From NCBI GenBank assembly GCA_016463775.1, contig JAEMQQ010000003.1:10657-66737 (forward strand): DNA of 56,081 nt, written 5' to 3'. Shown piece after piece: positions 44,431 to 53,067 of this stretch. Position numbers and translations under genes: made by a program. Each line of letters begins with the position of its first letter. Positions within the stretch are counted from its first letter, which is position 1. The DNA comes from Ilumatobacteraceae bacterium (GTDB lineage: Bacteria > Actinomycetota > Acidimicrobiia > Acidimicrobiales > Ilumatobacteraceae). Under the pieces are notes generated by a model. It did not search any database and was not told the origin of the DNA. It saw only the letters and a program-made list of their open reading frames with translations.

Positions 44431-45543
44431 ATGTGCCAGCATGTCGCTGTGAGCATCGACCCAGACAAGCTCAAGTTTTTTTCCTTCCTGCTCTTCACCA
44501 AATTGGAAGGTGCAGTCACCTCGGGCATGGTGCACTTGGGTGATCATCTGGGTTTGTATCGCGCCCTGGCCGCAGCACCGCAGCCACTCACCACCACACA
44601 ACTAGCCGCAGCAACTGGGTTGCGCGAGCGCTGGGTGCGCGAATGGGCCTACAACCAAGCAGCGGCCAAGCTCATAAGTTTTTCGTCGTTGCGTTCGCAA
44701 CCGGCCCAACTCGACGACGACACGTTCTTTCTTTCACCCGAGCAAATAGCCGTGCTGGCCGACGAGTCACATCCTGCGTTCGGCATGGGAATGTTTCATC
44801 GTTTGCCACAAACCATGGAGTCACTCAAGCGCATGCCGGAATCATTTCGTACCGGACTCGGCTACAACTACGACAGTCATGGCCCAGACGGTGCAGTCGG
44901 CATTGAACGCAGCTTTGAACCGTGGAACAACGCCAATCTGATTCCTACCGTTCTGCCAGCCACAGGCATGGTCGATCGACTCCACAATGGTGTCGCAGTG
45001 GCAGACATTGGATGCGGCGCCGGTGGAGCAGTGTTACGAATGGCTCGAGAGTATCCAGCGAGCAACTTCGTGGGATACGACATTTCTCACTACGCGTTAA
45101 CTCGCGCCAATGAGCGTTTGCGCGACTCGGGGCTTACCAACGCACACTTTGCAGACCCGCGTAGTGAACCACTGCCCTCAAACAACAGTCTTGACTTTGT
45201 CTGCACATTCGACTGCATCCACGACATGACTCATCCACTCACTGTCATGCAGTCAATTCGTGCGGCACTGCGCCCTGACGGCAATTGGTTGCTGGTGGAC
45301 ATCAAGGCCCACGATGGATTCGCGATGAATGCAGAGAAAAACCCGATGGCATCGCTGATGTACGGCATCAGTGTGTTGTCGTGCATGTCTTCGGCACTTT
45401 CGACACCAGATGGAGCAGGGCTAGGAACACTTGGTCTTTCAGAAATGACCGCAGAAAACATGGCGCGTGCCGCCGGCTTCACACAATTTAATCGCCTGGA
45501 TATCGACCATTCGATCAATGCGTTCTATCTCATTCGTCCGTAA
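44431..45543 (+). CDS. SAM-dependent methyltransferase with N-terminal winged helix
   Basis: Up to 370 residues (ATG 44431; GTG 44449 is an alternative). The N-terminal part (LGLYRALAAAPQPLTTTQLAAATGLRERWVREWA) is a dimerisation/winged-helix domain; the class I fold has ADIGCGAGGAVLRMA (motif I), FVGYDIS, and FDCIHDMTHPLTVMQSIRAALRPDG. It resembles actinobacterial Rv2258c-like methyltransferases. The substrate is unknown. It follows ndh by 33 nt and is convergent with the sulfatase-like gene. Confidence 0.85.
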   Translation: MCQHVAVSIDPDKLKFFSFLLFTKLEGAVTSGMVHLGDHLGLYRALAAAPQPLTTTQLAAATGLRERWVREWAYNQAAAKLISFSSLRSQPAQLDDDTFFLSPEQIAVLADESHPAFGMGMFHRLPQTMESLKRMPESFRTGLGYNYDSHGPDGAVGIERSFEPWNNANLIPTVLPATGMVDRLHNGVAVADIGCGAGGAVLRMAREYPASNFVGYDISHYALTRANERLRDSGLTNAHFADPRSEPLPSNNSLDFVCTFDCIHDMTHPLTVMQSIRAALRPDGNWLLVDIKAHDGFAMNAEKNPMASLMYGISVLSCMSSALSTPDGAGLGTLGLSEMTAENMARAAGFTQFNRLDIDHSINAFYLIRP

Positions 45544-45574
45544 GACATCAAGGTCAATTACTGCCCTCCACCGA

Positions 45575-47488
45575 CTACGGCTCAACGATGGGGAAACCTA
45601 CCGAAAACGTATCCAAATTGCCAAAAATGGTGATCAGGGCGCCAGCGTCACCTTCAAGGGATATCTGTCCAGCTTTAATTGCGTCCAGAAATGTGGTGTC
45701 TTGTGTGACCACATCAAGCAAGAGTGAGCGACTCATCGTGACTGCCGCAACTGCATGCGAATCGTGGTGGCCTCGTGACGAATACATGGTGCGGTTCGAG
45801 ATACCAAGTACCCAACGCTCATCGGGTGTGCCACGCAGATCGGTGAAGATCCAATTGATGGCCAATGACACACCGCCAAGTTGTTCAGACATCGTTCGCA
45901 CGGCTAACGCATCGAACACCTGCTCGATGGTCATTTCCCGAATTAGCCCACGTGCCCGCACATTGGGGTTGCGGTTTGTAGGGGGGCCTTGTCGAAGCTC
46001 TTGGGCGCCCATCAAATAGGCATTGCGAAACGTCGATGACTCTGCTTGATATGCCAGCTGCTCAAGGGTGTCGGCCTGCAGGTGGCGAGCGGCCTCGTTG
46101 GTCGGGTCGGCAAACACCAAGTGGTTCACCAACTCCGCCACCCAGCGGTAATCGCCGCGATCAAACGCCTCTCGCGCATGCGCTATGACCACATCGGCGC
46201 CACCAGCCAGCGCCACATATCGCCGACCGACTTCTACCGGTGGCAACTTATGCAAGTTCGCCGGATTGCCGTCATACCAACTCAGGTAACGCTGATAGAC
46301 CGCCTTGGCATTGTGCACGAGGTCGCCATAAAAACCACGAGTGTGCTCGTGGGCCAAAAACTCTGCGGGTAACTCGAGTGTTTCAGCAATCTCCAACGGG
46401 GTAAGCCCCAGATTGGCATGACGCATGGTTTGGTCGTGCATCCACTTATACAAATCGCGTTGCAACTCCAGAAACTCGCGCAGGTCTACGCCACCCCACC
46501 GGGGCCAGTTGTGTGACGTAAACAGCACTTCTGCATCCGCGCCAAATAGCAACAGGCTCTCGTTGATGTATTTCGACCAGTTCAACGCATTGCGCACCAG
46601 TGCACCACGAATCGGCACCAGATTGTGCATGGTGTGCGAACAGTTCTCTGCCATGCACAGGGCACGCAGATCCGGGAAGTAAAAGTTCATCTCCGCCGGC
46701 GCTTCGGTTTCTGGTGTCAACTGGAACACCACGCGCACTCCATCAACCACAAGTTCTTGTCCTGTTGCGGTGATATCTTCGGTAGGCGCCAACAGCGTTG
46801 GCGGGCTCGTGGGCACGGCGATTCCAAGCCCACAATCCACATGGCCGTGAGGGCCAACTGGCAAAAGCGGCCCGAATTGATAAGTTGCACGCCGAGCCAT
46901 GGCCGGGCCGGCGATGACGTTCTCGCTAATTGTCTCTCGCAAGAAATGTTCTGGGGCAATGATGCGGCACTTGCCAGCATCAACTTCTGCCCGACTCGTT
47001 ACCCCAAGCACACCGCCAAAGTGGTCGGCGTGCGAATGCGTATAGATCACTGCAGTCACTGGGCGCTGTTCGACATGTTGGTTGACGAGCCCGAGTGCTG
47101 CGCGTGCCGTAAATTCACTGGTGAGCGGATCGATAACGATCCAACCCTTATCGCCCCGAATAAATGTGATGTTGGAAATGTCATAGCCGCGCACCTGCCA
47201 CACACCAGCAATCACCTCAAACAATCCGTGATGCGCATTCAACGTGGCGTGCCGCCACAAATTGGGGTTTACCGTGTCGGGCGACGGGTCACCCGTGCGC
47301 AAGAAGTCGTAGGCGCCAACGTTGAACACAACACGACCCTCGGATGACTCGATAGTGGATGACGACAACGAAGCGATATGACCGCGTTGAACCCGCTCTA
47401 GATCAGCGGGGTCTGGAACCCGGCTTGCTGCTGCCCTATTGCGGGCGACTGTGTGACTACTGGCGTCTTTGGATTCGCCGATTGCCAC
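45575..47488 (-). CDS. Alkyl/aryl-sulfatase-like metallo-beta-lactamase protein
   Basis: A 637-residue BDS1/SdsA1-type protein. The metallo-beta-lactamase domain carries THSHADHFGG (H151, H153, D155, H156) and ALCMAENCSHTMHN. It is followed by the alkyl sulfatase dimerisation domain (FTSHNWPRWGGVDLREFLELQRDLYKWMHDQT) and a C-terminal SCP2-like domain (about 510-637). The family releases sulfate from alkyl sulfates such as SDS. No signal peptide is obvious, so it is probably cytoplasmic. GTG start with TAGTGT 6 nt upstream. Confidence 0.92.
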   Translation of the reverse strand: MAIGESKDASSHTVARNRAAASRVPDPADLERVQRGHIASLSSSTIESSEGRVVFNVGAYDFLRTGDPSPDTVNPNLWRHATLNAHHGLFEVIAGVWQVRGYDISNITFIRGDKGWIVIDPLTSEFTARAALGLVNQHVEQRPVTAVIYTHSHADHFGGVLGVTSRAEVDAGKCRIIAPEHFLRETISENVIAGPAMARRATYQFGPLLPVGPHGHVDCGLGIAVPTSPPTLLAPTEDITATGQELVVDGVRVVFQLTPETEAPAEMNFYFPDLRALCMAENCSHTMHNLVPIRGALVRNALNWSKYINESLLLFGADAEVLFTSHNWPRWGGVDLREFLELQRDLYKWMHDQTMRHANLGLTPLEIAETLELPAEFLAHEHTRGFYGDLVHNAKAVYQRYLSWYDGNPANLHKLPPVEVGRRYVALAGGADVVIAHAREAFDRGDYRWVAELVNHLVFADPTNEAARHLQADTLEQLAYQAESSTFRNAYLMGAQELRQGPPTNRNPNVRARGLIREMTIEQVFDALAVRTMSEQLGGVSLAINWIFTDLRGTPDERWVLGISNRTMYSSRGHHDSHAVAAVTMSRSLLLDVVTQDTTFLDAIKAGQISLEGDAGALITIFGNLDTFSVGFPIVEP

Positions 47489-47515
47489 GAGCGGACACTA
47501 CCGAGTGCTGCCACA

Positions 47516-48397
47516 ATGAAAGCACCAATGCGTCGCACCACCCCACTCGTGATAACTGCTGTACTGATGGCCCTCAGCGGTTGTGCGGCGACAAACAACA
47601 ACGTAAGCAACAACACTGCGGGCACCACGACCGCCCCAGCTGTCACCACCACTGTGGCATCAAGTGCTCCTGTAACCCAGCCGGCCTCAGCCGGCCTCGT
47701 GCCACCCGGATTCAGCTCAATCACCACCACCGACGGTCAGGTGCGCTCGTACTTGGTCTCGGATTTGTCCGGTGACGAACCTGCACCACTGCTGTTTGTG
47801 CTGCACGGTTTTGGTGGCAACGCCCAAGCGATGAATAGCTCCACCAACATCGAAAACTCACTCGATGCATACGATCTCGATGCGGTGGTGGTGTACCCCA
47901 ATGGCACCGGCGCCGAGCAAGGTTTACCACAGTCGTGGAATGCTGGAACTTGTTGCCCATTTGCGACATTCGAATTCGTTGACGACGTGGCTTTTTTTGA
48001 CGAGCTCATTACCGGTCTGATAGCGCAGTACGACATCGACACCACACGGGTGTGGGTGGTCGGCCATTCCAACGGCGGCATGATGGCCTACCGGCTTGCC
48101 TGCGAACTATCAACCCGAATCACCGCAATCGGGGTCGCAGCTGGGGCACTCGTCATCGAGACATGCACACCATCGCGCCCGGTGAGCGCCTTACACGTGC
48201 ACGGCGAACTCGACACGGTCGTGCCACTCGCTGGCGGCAACTCTTTGGGGATCGTTTTCCCGAGCACCCAACTTTCCGTGGAGACATTCTCTCGCGCCAA
48301 CAATGGCAATATCAAGCTTGTTACCGATGCCAAATGGACTCACGACTGGCAACCCGAATGGTCTGGGCTATTTACTAAATTCTTAGCGTCGAAGTAG
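47516..48397 (+). CDS. Esterase lipoprotein (LpqC/PHB depolymerase-like)
   Basis: 293 residues from ATG 47516 (ATG 47528 also fits). The signal ends in the lipobox LSGC, so the mature protein is a lipoprotein on the outer face. A threonine/alanine/valine-rich linker leads to an alpha/beta-hydrolase domain: LLFVLHGFGGNAQ (oxyanion), WNAGTCCPF, GHSNGGMMAYRLACEL (nucleophile Ser) and LHVHGELDTVVPLAGG (Asp region). The family includes polyhydroxybutyrate depolymerases and feruloyl esterases; the substrate is uncertain. Its end overlaps the convergent coiled-coil gene by 15 nt. Confidence 0.87.
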   Translation: MKAPMRRTTPLVITAVLMALSGCAATNNNVSNNTAGTTTAPAVTTTVASSAPVTQPASAGLVPPGFSSITTTDGQVRSYLVSDLSGDEPAPLLFVLHGFGGNAQAMNSSTNIENSLDAYDLDAVVVYPNGTGAEQGLPQSWNAGTCCPFATFEFVDDVAFFDELITGLIAQYDIDTTRVWVVGHSNGGMMAYRLACELSTRITAIGVAAGALVIETCTPSRPVSALHVHGELDTVVPLAGGNSLGIVFPSTQLSVETFSRANNGNIKLVTDAKWTHDWQPEWSGLFTKFLASK

Positions 48398-48748
48398 TTT
48401 GCGCAGCCGCACGGCAAAGCGCACCGCACGTGATGCTTCGAGTGCAACCACCCGTTCGCGAGCCCGATCACGCTGTTTGACCAACTTGGCAATGGATGCG
48501 TTCGTTGCCACGAGCTGTTGATGCAACTGCTCCTGCCGTCGGCGCAACACTTCGAGATCCAGTTCAGCCAGCCCCCTGTGATGCACGGCGTGGTCGCGTT
48601 CTTCGGTAAGGGCCTTACGAGCGATGACGAACTCGGCCACCTTCGACTCGGTGTACAAGCTGAACTCTTCGTATTTCATGCGCAATCCATGCGCTTCTTC
48701 CAACAGGTCGGCGATCAATTGCTCCTGCTCGTTGAGTGTTTCAGCCAT
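48383..48748 (-). CDS. Coiled-coil hypothetical protein
   Basis: From ATG 48748 a 121-residue protein almost entirely predicted coiled coil: EQEQLIADLLEEAHGLRMKY, ALTEERDHAVHHRGLAELDLEVLRRRQEQLHQQL, then a basic C-terminus RAVRFAVRLRKLLRR. The basic tail could bind membrane, DNA or a partner; I do not recognise a family. A longer upstream frame would run antisense through the neighbouring gene and is not used. Confidence 0.6.
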   Translation of the reverse strand: MAETLNEQEQLIADLLEEAHGLRMKYEEFSLYTESKVAEFVIARKALTEERDHAVHHRGLAELDLEVLRRRQEQLHQQLVATNASIAKLVKQRDRARERVVALEASRAVRFAVRLRKLLRR

Positions 48749-48830
48749 AGTTGCCCCACTGCCAGCGTAGATGCCCCAAGAAGCACCTTCCTCGACTTCA
48801 CCCAAGGTGCCACGTTGGTAACTTAGGAAT

Positions 48831-49856
48831 ATGTACTTCTTGCGTGGTATTCCCCTTGCTCTACTGCTCGTAGTCGGCCTTCCACACGCGTCGGCGCAGG
48901 CTGTCGTCGAATGGCAACTCACCGACGACGCCGTTTCACTCGGTATCAACGGGGTGTCACCCCACGTAGAAAAAACTGCAGGCGGTGACCGCGTATTTCG
49001 CAGCGATATGGTGCCGTCAGGTACCGCAGTGAGCATGTGCAACGATGCCGGTGCCTGCACCAGTGAGAACTTGACAGTGAGCGGTGGTGGCGTGAGTGAC
49101 TTCGCCATCGCCTCCACCCCGAGCGGGGTGCGTGCCTACTTCAAGCGAATTGACATGGCCAGCAACACCCAAGCGGTGTACTCGGCGGCATGTGGCGACG
49201 CCAGTTGCCTGTCATTCGGCACGGTAACAATTGCGTCAACCGGGATGCAGGTGTCGAAAGATACCAAGGCCTGGGGTGTCCCCGATCCGGTTCGACTGCC
49301 CGACGGTCGTGTCCGTATTTACATCGTCGAGTCTCCGTCGCTTGACAGTTCTTGCCCAGAAAAAGTTGCCTCGTACATCTCAAGTGACGGCATCTCGTTC
49401 ACCAAAGAATCTGGTTGGCGCTTGGAAAATGGCTACGTCGACACCGAAATTTTGCGGGCCAAAGATGGCGACTGGGTAATGATCATGGCTGACGGGCCAG
49501 GTTGCACCACCACTTCGGGGGCCCGCAAGGTGCAGCAACTTTTCGTTTCAACTTCTAATGACGGCCTTACGTGGGCCAAGCCACAGTTGCTGACCACGAC
49601 TGATGTCGGCCGTCTAGATCCAACCGGGTATGAAGTATCGCCAAACGTTTTCCGTATTTACTATGCAGCCGGTGGTTCGAATGACACCTTCACCATCAAG
49701 CGGGCAACGATGCGCATCGCGGACACCACCAAAGGCGGTGACGCGGGTGTAACCAAGACTCCGGCAGCAAAATCTAAAACCATCACCTGCGTCAAGGGCA
49801 AAACAGTCAAGAAGTTCACCGCCACCAGCTGCCCCAAGGGCTGGAAGAAGAAGTAG
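48831..49856 (+). CDS. Secreted beta-propeller-like protein with C-terminal Lys/Cys tail
   Basis: A 341-residue exported protein (signal IPLALLLVVGLPHASAQA). The body (about 30-300) has repeating blocks such as DPVRLPDGRVRIYIVESPS, SSDGISFTKES, STSNDGLTWAKP and SPNVFRIYYAAGG, which resemble BNR/glycosidase-type five-bladed propellers. The tail after KTPAAKSK reads TITCVKGKTVKKFTATSC then PKGWKKK, a two-cysteine, lysine-rich motif that I associate with many secreted proteins of aquatic actinobacteria. TAACTT lies 6 nt before the ATG. Confidence 0.75.
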   Translation: MYFLRGIPLALLLVVGLPHASAQAVVEWQLTDDAVSLGINGVSPHVEKTAGGDRVFRSDMVPSGTAVSMCNDAGACTSENLTVSGGGVSDFAIASTPSGVRAYFKRIDMASNTQAVYSAACGDASCLSFGTVTIASTGMQVSKDTKAWGVPDPVRLPDGRVRIYIVESPSLDSSCPEKVASYISSDGISFTKESGWRLENGYVDTEILRAKDGDWVMIMADGPGCTTTSGARKVQQLFVSTSNDGLTWAKPQLLTTTDVGRLDPTGYEVSPNVFRIYYAAGGSNDTFTIKRATMRIADTTKGGDAGVTKTPAAKSKTITCVKGKTVKKFTATSCPKGWKKK

Positions 49857-49860
49857 CAAT

Positions 49861-50523
49861 ATGTGGGCGGCTGTCGTGATCATCGCGACAGTTGCTGCCA
49901 CTCTGGTGCCACACTCAGGCGCGTCAGGTACTAACGACAACGCTGATAGCAGTGCTGATGAGTTGCAACGAAAAAAGCGCAGCGAGTGGGTGTACACGTT
50001 CCCGGTATCGGGACCGAACGTGTTTTACCCGCGCGATCATCTTGACTACCCCGCCGTCGACCTGACGGGGTGTCGACAACTTGTTCGTGCACCAATTTCG
50101 GGCGTGATTCACGACGTGCGTGACCTCGACAAATGGGATTCCAAAGTTGACGAATCGGGCACTCGGGGTGGGTTGACCATCACATTGCACGGGGACGACT
50201 TCGTGCGGTATTACTTTTCGCATCTTGGGCGACTGATTATCAAAAAAGGGCAACGTGTTGCGTCCGGGCAAAAGATTGCCACCGTGGGGGCATCGGGAAA
50301 TGCCCGTGTCACGCTGTGTCACCTGCATTTTGGGGTCTCGCGAATTTGCCCGATGTCCGAGCAAAATGTGCGTCGTGGCGAAATCTGGCCACAGCCATAT
50401 TTGGACGCCTGGAAGCAGGGAGTCAACAAGTCGCCCAATCGCGAGGTGCAACGCCTCACAAAACAGACCCCAGCTGCGTGCATCGAGGCAGCAGCCGCGC
50501 AGCGACGGGGCGGCGACAGCTAG
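49861..50523 (+). CDS. Secreted M23 (LytM-type) peptidase domain protein
   Basis: A 220-residue exported protein with a short hydrophobic N-terminus (AAVVIIATVAATLV). The M23 fold is intact: metal ligands H60 and D67 in DHLDYPAVDLTG, SHLGRLIIKKGQRVASGQKIATVG, and CHLHFG with H154 and H156. Four extra cysteines suggest disulfides. It may cut peptidoglycan cross-bridges. It starts 4 nt after the propeller-like gene and is probably in one operon with it. Confidence 0.85.
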   Translation: MWAAVVIIATVAATLVPHSGASGTNDNADSSADELQRKKRSEWVYTFPVSGPNVFYPRDHLDYPAVDLTGCRQLVRAPISGVIHDVRDLDKWDSKVDESGTRGGLTITLHGDDFVRYYFSHLGRLIIKKGQRVASGQKIATVGASGNARVTLCHLHFGVSRICPMSEQNVRRGEIWPQPYLDAWKQGVNKSPNREVQRLTKQTPAACIEAAAAQRRGGDS

Positions 50524-51180
50524 TTAACTGAAATACGGGTTGGCGCCACTGGAGTGATCGGTCAGGTCGCGCACCTTGGTAATCGTCGTTACACGTTCGG
50601 TAATCATGGTCTGTACCCCATCGAGCATCGTTTGTTTGCTCATTGAGCAGCCGTGGCAACCGCCGCCCATCGTAAAGTAGGCAGTGCCTTCGGTGTCGTG
50701 GCCGGCAAACGTGACAAACCCGCCATGGGCCGCCAACATCGGGTTCACATCCACTGACACGATTGCTTCAATTTGCGCCGACGTTTCGTCATCGCGCACG
50801 AGGCCCTCAATGGCCGGAGCTTTCGGTCGATTCGGGTTGCGCAACACGAGCCCTGCTTGTTCGTTGTAGTCAAGTTCGGCACCCCGCAGCGAATCCACGT
50901 CACTGGCGGGCATGATGAACTTGAAGCCGTCGATCGTGCGCACCTCGTCGGTAAACGCCGACTTCAAGAATTCTTCAAACACGAGGTCATAGCGAAAATC
51001 TTCGCCTGCTGGCGATACCACGGCAAGACGCAACCCGAGTTTTTCGGCGTCGGGTTCGGTGGCGCGCAGTTCTATCAGCTTTGCCAAGGCAACGGGCGAG
51101 ACCGAAATGATCGTGTCGCGCGGTGATTCGACGGATGAGGCGCCCGACGCTGCGAACGGTGATTGTTTCGTTTCTGACAC
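50524..51180 (-). CDS. nfuA: NfuA-like Fe-S cluster carrier
   Basis: 218 residues from GTG 51180 (TAGCCT 7 nt upstream). The N-terminal part (about 25-115) is a degenerate HesB/IscA-like domain (VSPVALAKLIELRA, DGFKFIMPASDVDSLRGAELDY) without the usual cysteines. The C-terminal NifU domain has IVSVDVNPMLAAHGGFV and MGGGCHGCSMSKQTM with C175 and C178. NfuA dimers bind a [4Fe-4S] cluster and deliver it to targets. Divergent from the TPP riboswitch. Confidence 0.9.
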   Translation of the reverse strand: MSETKQSPFAASGASSVESPRDTIISVSPVALAKLIELRATEPDAEKLGLRLAVVSPAGEDFRYDLVFEEFLKSAFTDEVRTIDGFKFIMPASDVDSLRGAELDYNEQAGLVLRNPNRPKAPAIEGLVRDDETSAQIEAIVSVDVNPMLAAHGGFVTFAGHDTEGTAYFTMGGGCHGCSMSKQTMLDGVQTMITERVTTITKVRDLTDHSSGANPYFS

Positions 51181-51206
51181 GCTTCGCAGGCTACTGAGCA
51201 CCGTCG

Positions 51207-51234
51207 TTGTCACACTCGTTCTTGGCGTTAGAGT
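51207..51234 (+). promoter_or_regulatory. Promoter of the thiamine operon
   Basis: TTGTCA (51207-51212) and TAGAGT (51229-51234) are spaced 16 bp, and the expected start near 51241 leads straight into the riboswitch. This is one of the few sites in the window with both a -35 and a -10 box. Confidence 0.55.
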
Positions 51235-51244
51235 TTGCGTCACA

Positions 51245-51334
51245 AGCACGGGGAGCCCGAGACATATCGGGCTGAGAGGGTGGTAGCCACCACCGACCCG
51301 CAGACCTGATCTGGGTAATGCCAGCGGAGGGAGC
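51245..51334 (+). ncRNA. TPP riboswitch (THI element)
   Basis: Conserved THI parts occur in order: gcacggggagccc, a hairpin gagacatatc, ggctgagaggg, a variable arm tggtagccaccacc, gacccgcagacctgatctgg, gtaatgccagcggaggg. The ribosome binding site GGAGGGAG (51326-51333) is the 3' end of the element, 4 nt before the ATG, so TPP binding should hide it. No separate terminator is visible. Confidence 0.95.
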
Positions 51335-51337
51335 GAT

Positions 51338-52003
51338 ATGACAGGGACATCTCTCGACACTTCGACAGCCATCGTGTTGCTTGGTGGAGATGCGATAGAC
51401 GCGAAAGCCATCGGTGATCTGCCCACGAATTGCATCGTCATTGCCGCCGATTCTGGTGTGGAGTTGGCGCCGGTGCTCGGGCTTGATATCTCGGTCGTGA
51501 TTGGTGACCTGGATTCAATCGATGCCACCGCACTCGAAGCACTCAAAGCACTCGGCACGACTGTCGTGCAGCATGCTGCCGACAAAAATGAAAGTGACGC
51601 CGAGCTCGCATTGCGACATGCGGTCGACCTCGGCGCCACACGACTCATCGTGATTGGCGGTGGCGGCGGGCGCCTCGATCACCAATTGGCCCTCTTTGCG
51701 GTGATGTTTCTGGATTCGCTGCGGGGCACGCGGGTCGAAGTGCGCCTCGCACGTTCACGGGCCTACCCCGTACGAGCGGGCGAAACCATCACTATTTCCT
51801 GTACCACCGGCGATGTCATCGGGTTGATCCCGTTCGGGGGCGATACACACGGCATCACCACGGGTGATTTGCGCTGGCCACTGCACGATGAATCGCTGTT
51901 TGCTTTTGCCTCGCGGGGTATCAGCAATCGGGCGATGTCTGATGAATTCTCGGTCACGGTCACTACTGGTCACCTCATCGTCACCGTGGATACACCATTA
52001 TGA
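51338..52003 (+). CDS. Thiamine pyrophosphokinase
   Basis: A 221-residue enzyme converting thiamine to TPP with ATP. Motifs IAADSGVELAPVLG, VIGDLDSID, DKNESDAELAL, GGGGGRLDHQLA and ASRGISNRAMSDEF are all characteristic. First gene under the TPP riboswitch, and its stop overlaps the binding-protein gene by 4 nt. Together with the ABC transporter this makes a thiamine salvage operon. Confidence 0.95.
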   Translation: MTGTSLDTSTAIVLLGGDAIDAKAIGDLPTNCIVIAADSGVELAPVLGLDISVVIGDLDSIDATALEALKALGTTVVQHAADKNESDAELALRHAVDLGATRLIVIGGGGGRLDHQLALFAVMFLDSLRGTRVEVRLARSRAYPVRAGETITISCTTGDVIGLIPFGGDTHGITTGDLRWPLHDESLFAFASRGISNRAMSDEFSVTVTTGHLIVTVDTPL

Positions 52004-53067
52004 AAATTCGCTCTCTGCTAATCGGCCTGGCCACTGCCGGCACACTGCTTGCTGCCTGTACCAGTGGCAGCACGAATGATGTGGCTGTCACCACCAACGA
52101 CGGCCCAATCACACTGAGGCTGTTGGCCCACGAGTCATTTACCCCCACCGAAACCATTTTTGATGATTTCACCCTGCAAACGGGTATCAAAGTTGAACTC
52201 GTTCGCAGCAGCGACGCGGGCACCCTCGTCACCAAGGCAGTGCTAGCCAGCGGCAACCCCGAAGGCGATGTGTTGTGGGGCGTGGACAACACGTTGCTTT
52301 CTCGCGCACTCGATGCCGATGTTTTCGTGCCGTATGTGACCGTGCACCGCGATGATCTCGACGCAGTGGCCGTGGCGCTGGCACCCGATGGCGCAGTTAC
52401 CCCGGTCGACTCAGGCGACGTATGCATCAACTATGACAAGGCATGGTTCGCTGAACGCAACATCACACCCCCACTCACGCTGCAGGCACTTACATCGTCC
52501 ACCTATCGCAACCTGTTGGTGACGCCGAACCCTGTTTCGTCATCACCCGGCTTGGCTTTTTTGCTGGCAACCATCGCCGAGTTCGGTGATGGTTGGCAGC
52601 AGTGGTGGGAAACGATGCGAACCAACAACATCCTCATCGTGGAGTCGTGGAGTGACGCGTACTACGGGCATTTCACTGCGGCCTCCGACGGCGAACGGCC
52701 CTTGGTGGTGAGTTATGCAACGAGCCCACCGGCGGAAGTGCTCTTTGCTGACCCCCGCCCGACGCAAGCCCCCACGGCAGTTGCCGCGCTCACCTGTTTT
52801 CGGCAATACGAATTTGCGGGCATTCTGCGTGGCACCAAACACGAGCCACAAGCCCAACTACTCATCGACTTCTTGGTTTCGCGACAGTTCCAGGAAGACC
52901 TGCCACTCACGCAATTCGTGTGGCCAATCAACAACAAGGCCAGCGTGCCCAAGGAATTTCTCGACTATGCACTGCGACCCGAAAACCCGTTGACGATTGG
53001 CCCAGCCATCATTGCTCAGCGGCGGGCCGAGTGGCTCGAGCAATTCAGCGACATCATGCTCCGATGA
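52000..53067 (+). CDS. thiB: Thiamine ABC transporter substrate-binding lipoprotein
   Basis: A 355-residue lipoprotein with signal MKIRSLLIGLATAGTLLAAC (lipid-modified C20). The mature part is a periplasmic-binding-protein type 2 fold of the ThiB/TbpA kind: LLAHESFTPTETIFDDFTLQTGI, GDVLWGVDNTLLSRAL, GDVCINYDKAWF and LVTPNPVSSSPGLAFLLATIAEFG. Ligand thiamine is inferred from family and riboswitch context. It overlaps thiP by 4 nt. Confidence 0.9.
   Translation: MKIRSLLIGLATAGTLLAACTSGSTNDVAVTTNDGPITLRLLAHESFTPTETIFDDFTLQTGIKVELVRSSDAGTLVTKAVLASGNPEGDVLWGVDNTLLSRALDADVFVPYVTVHRDDLDAVAVALAPDGAVTPVDSGDVCINYDKAWFAERNITPPLTLQALTSSTYRNLLVTPNPVSSSPGLAFLLATIAEFGDGWQQWWETMRTNNILIVESWSDAYYGHFTAASDGERPLVVSYATSPPAEVLFADPRPTQAPTAVAALTCFRQYEFAGILRGTKHEPQAQLLIDFLVSRQFQEDLPLTQFVWPINNKASVPKEFLDYALRPENPLTIGPAIIAQRRAEWLEQFSDIMLR

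Noticed and set aside
48749-49117. Long N-terminal extension of the coiled-coil protein
   Set aside because: It would lie antisense through the secreted propeller gene and has shadow-like composition.
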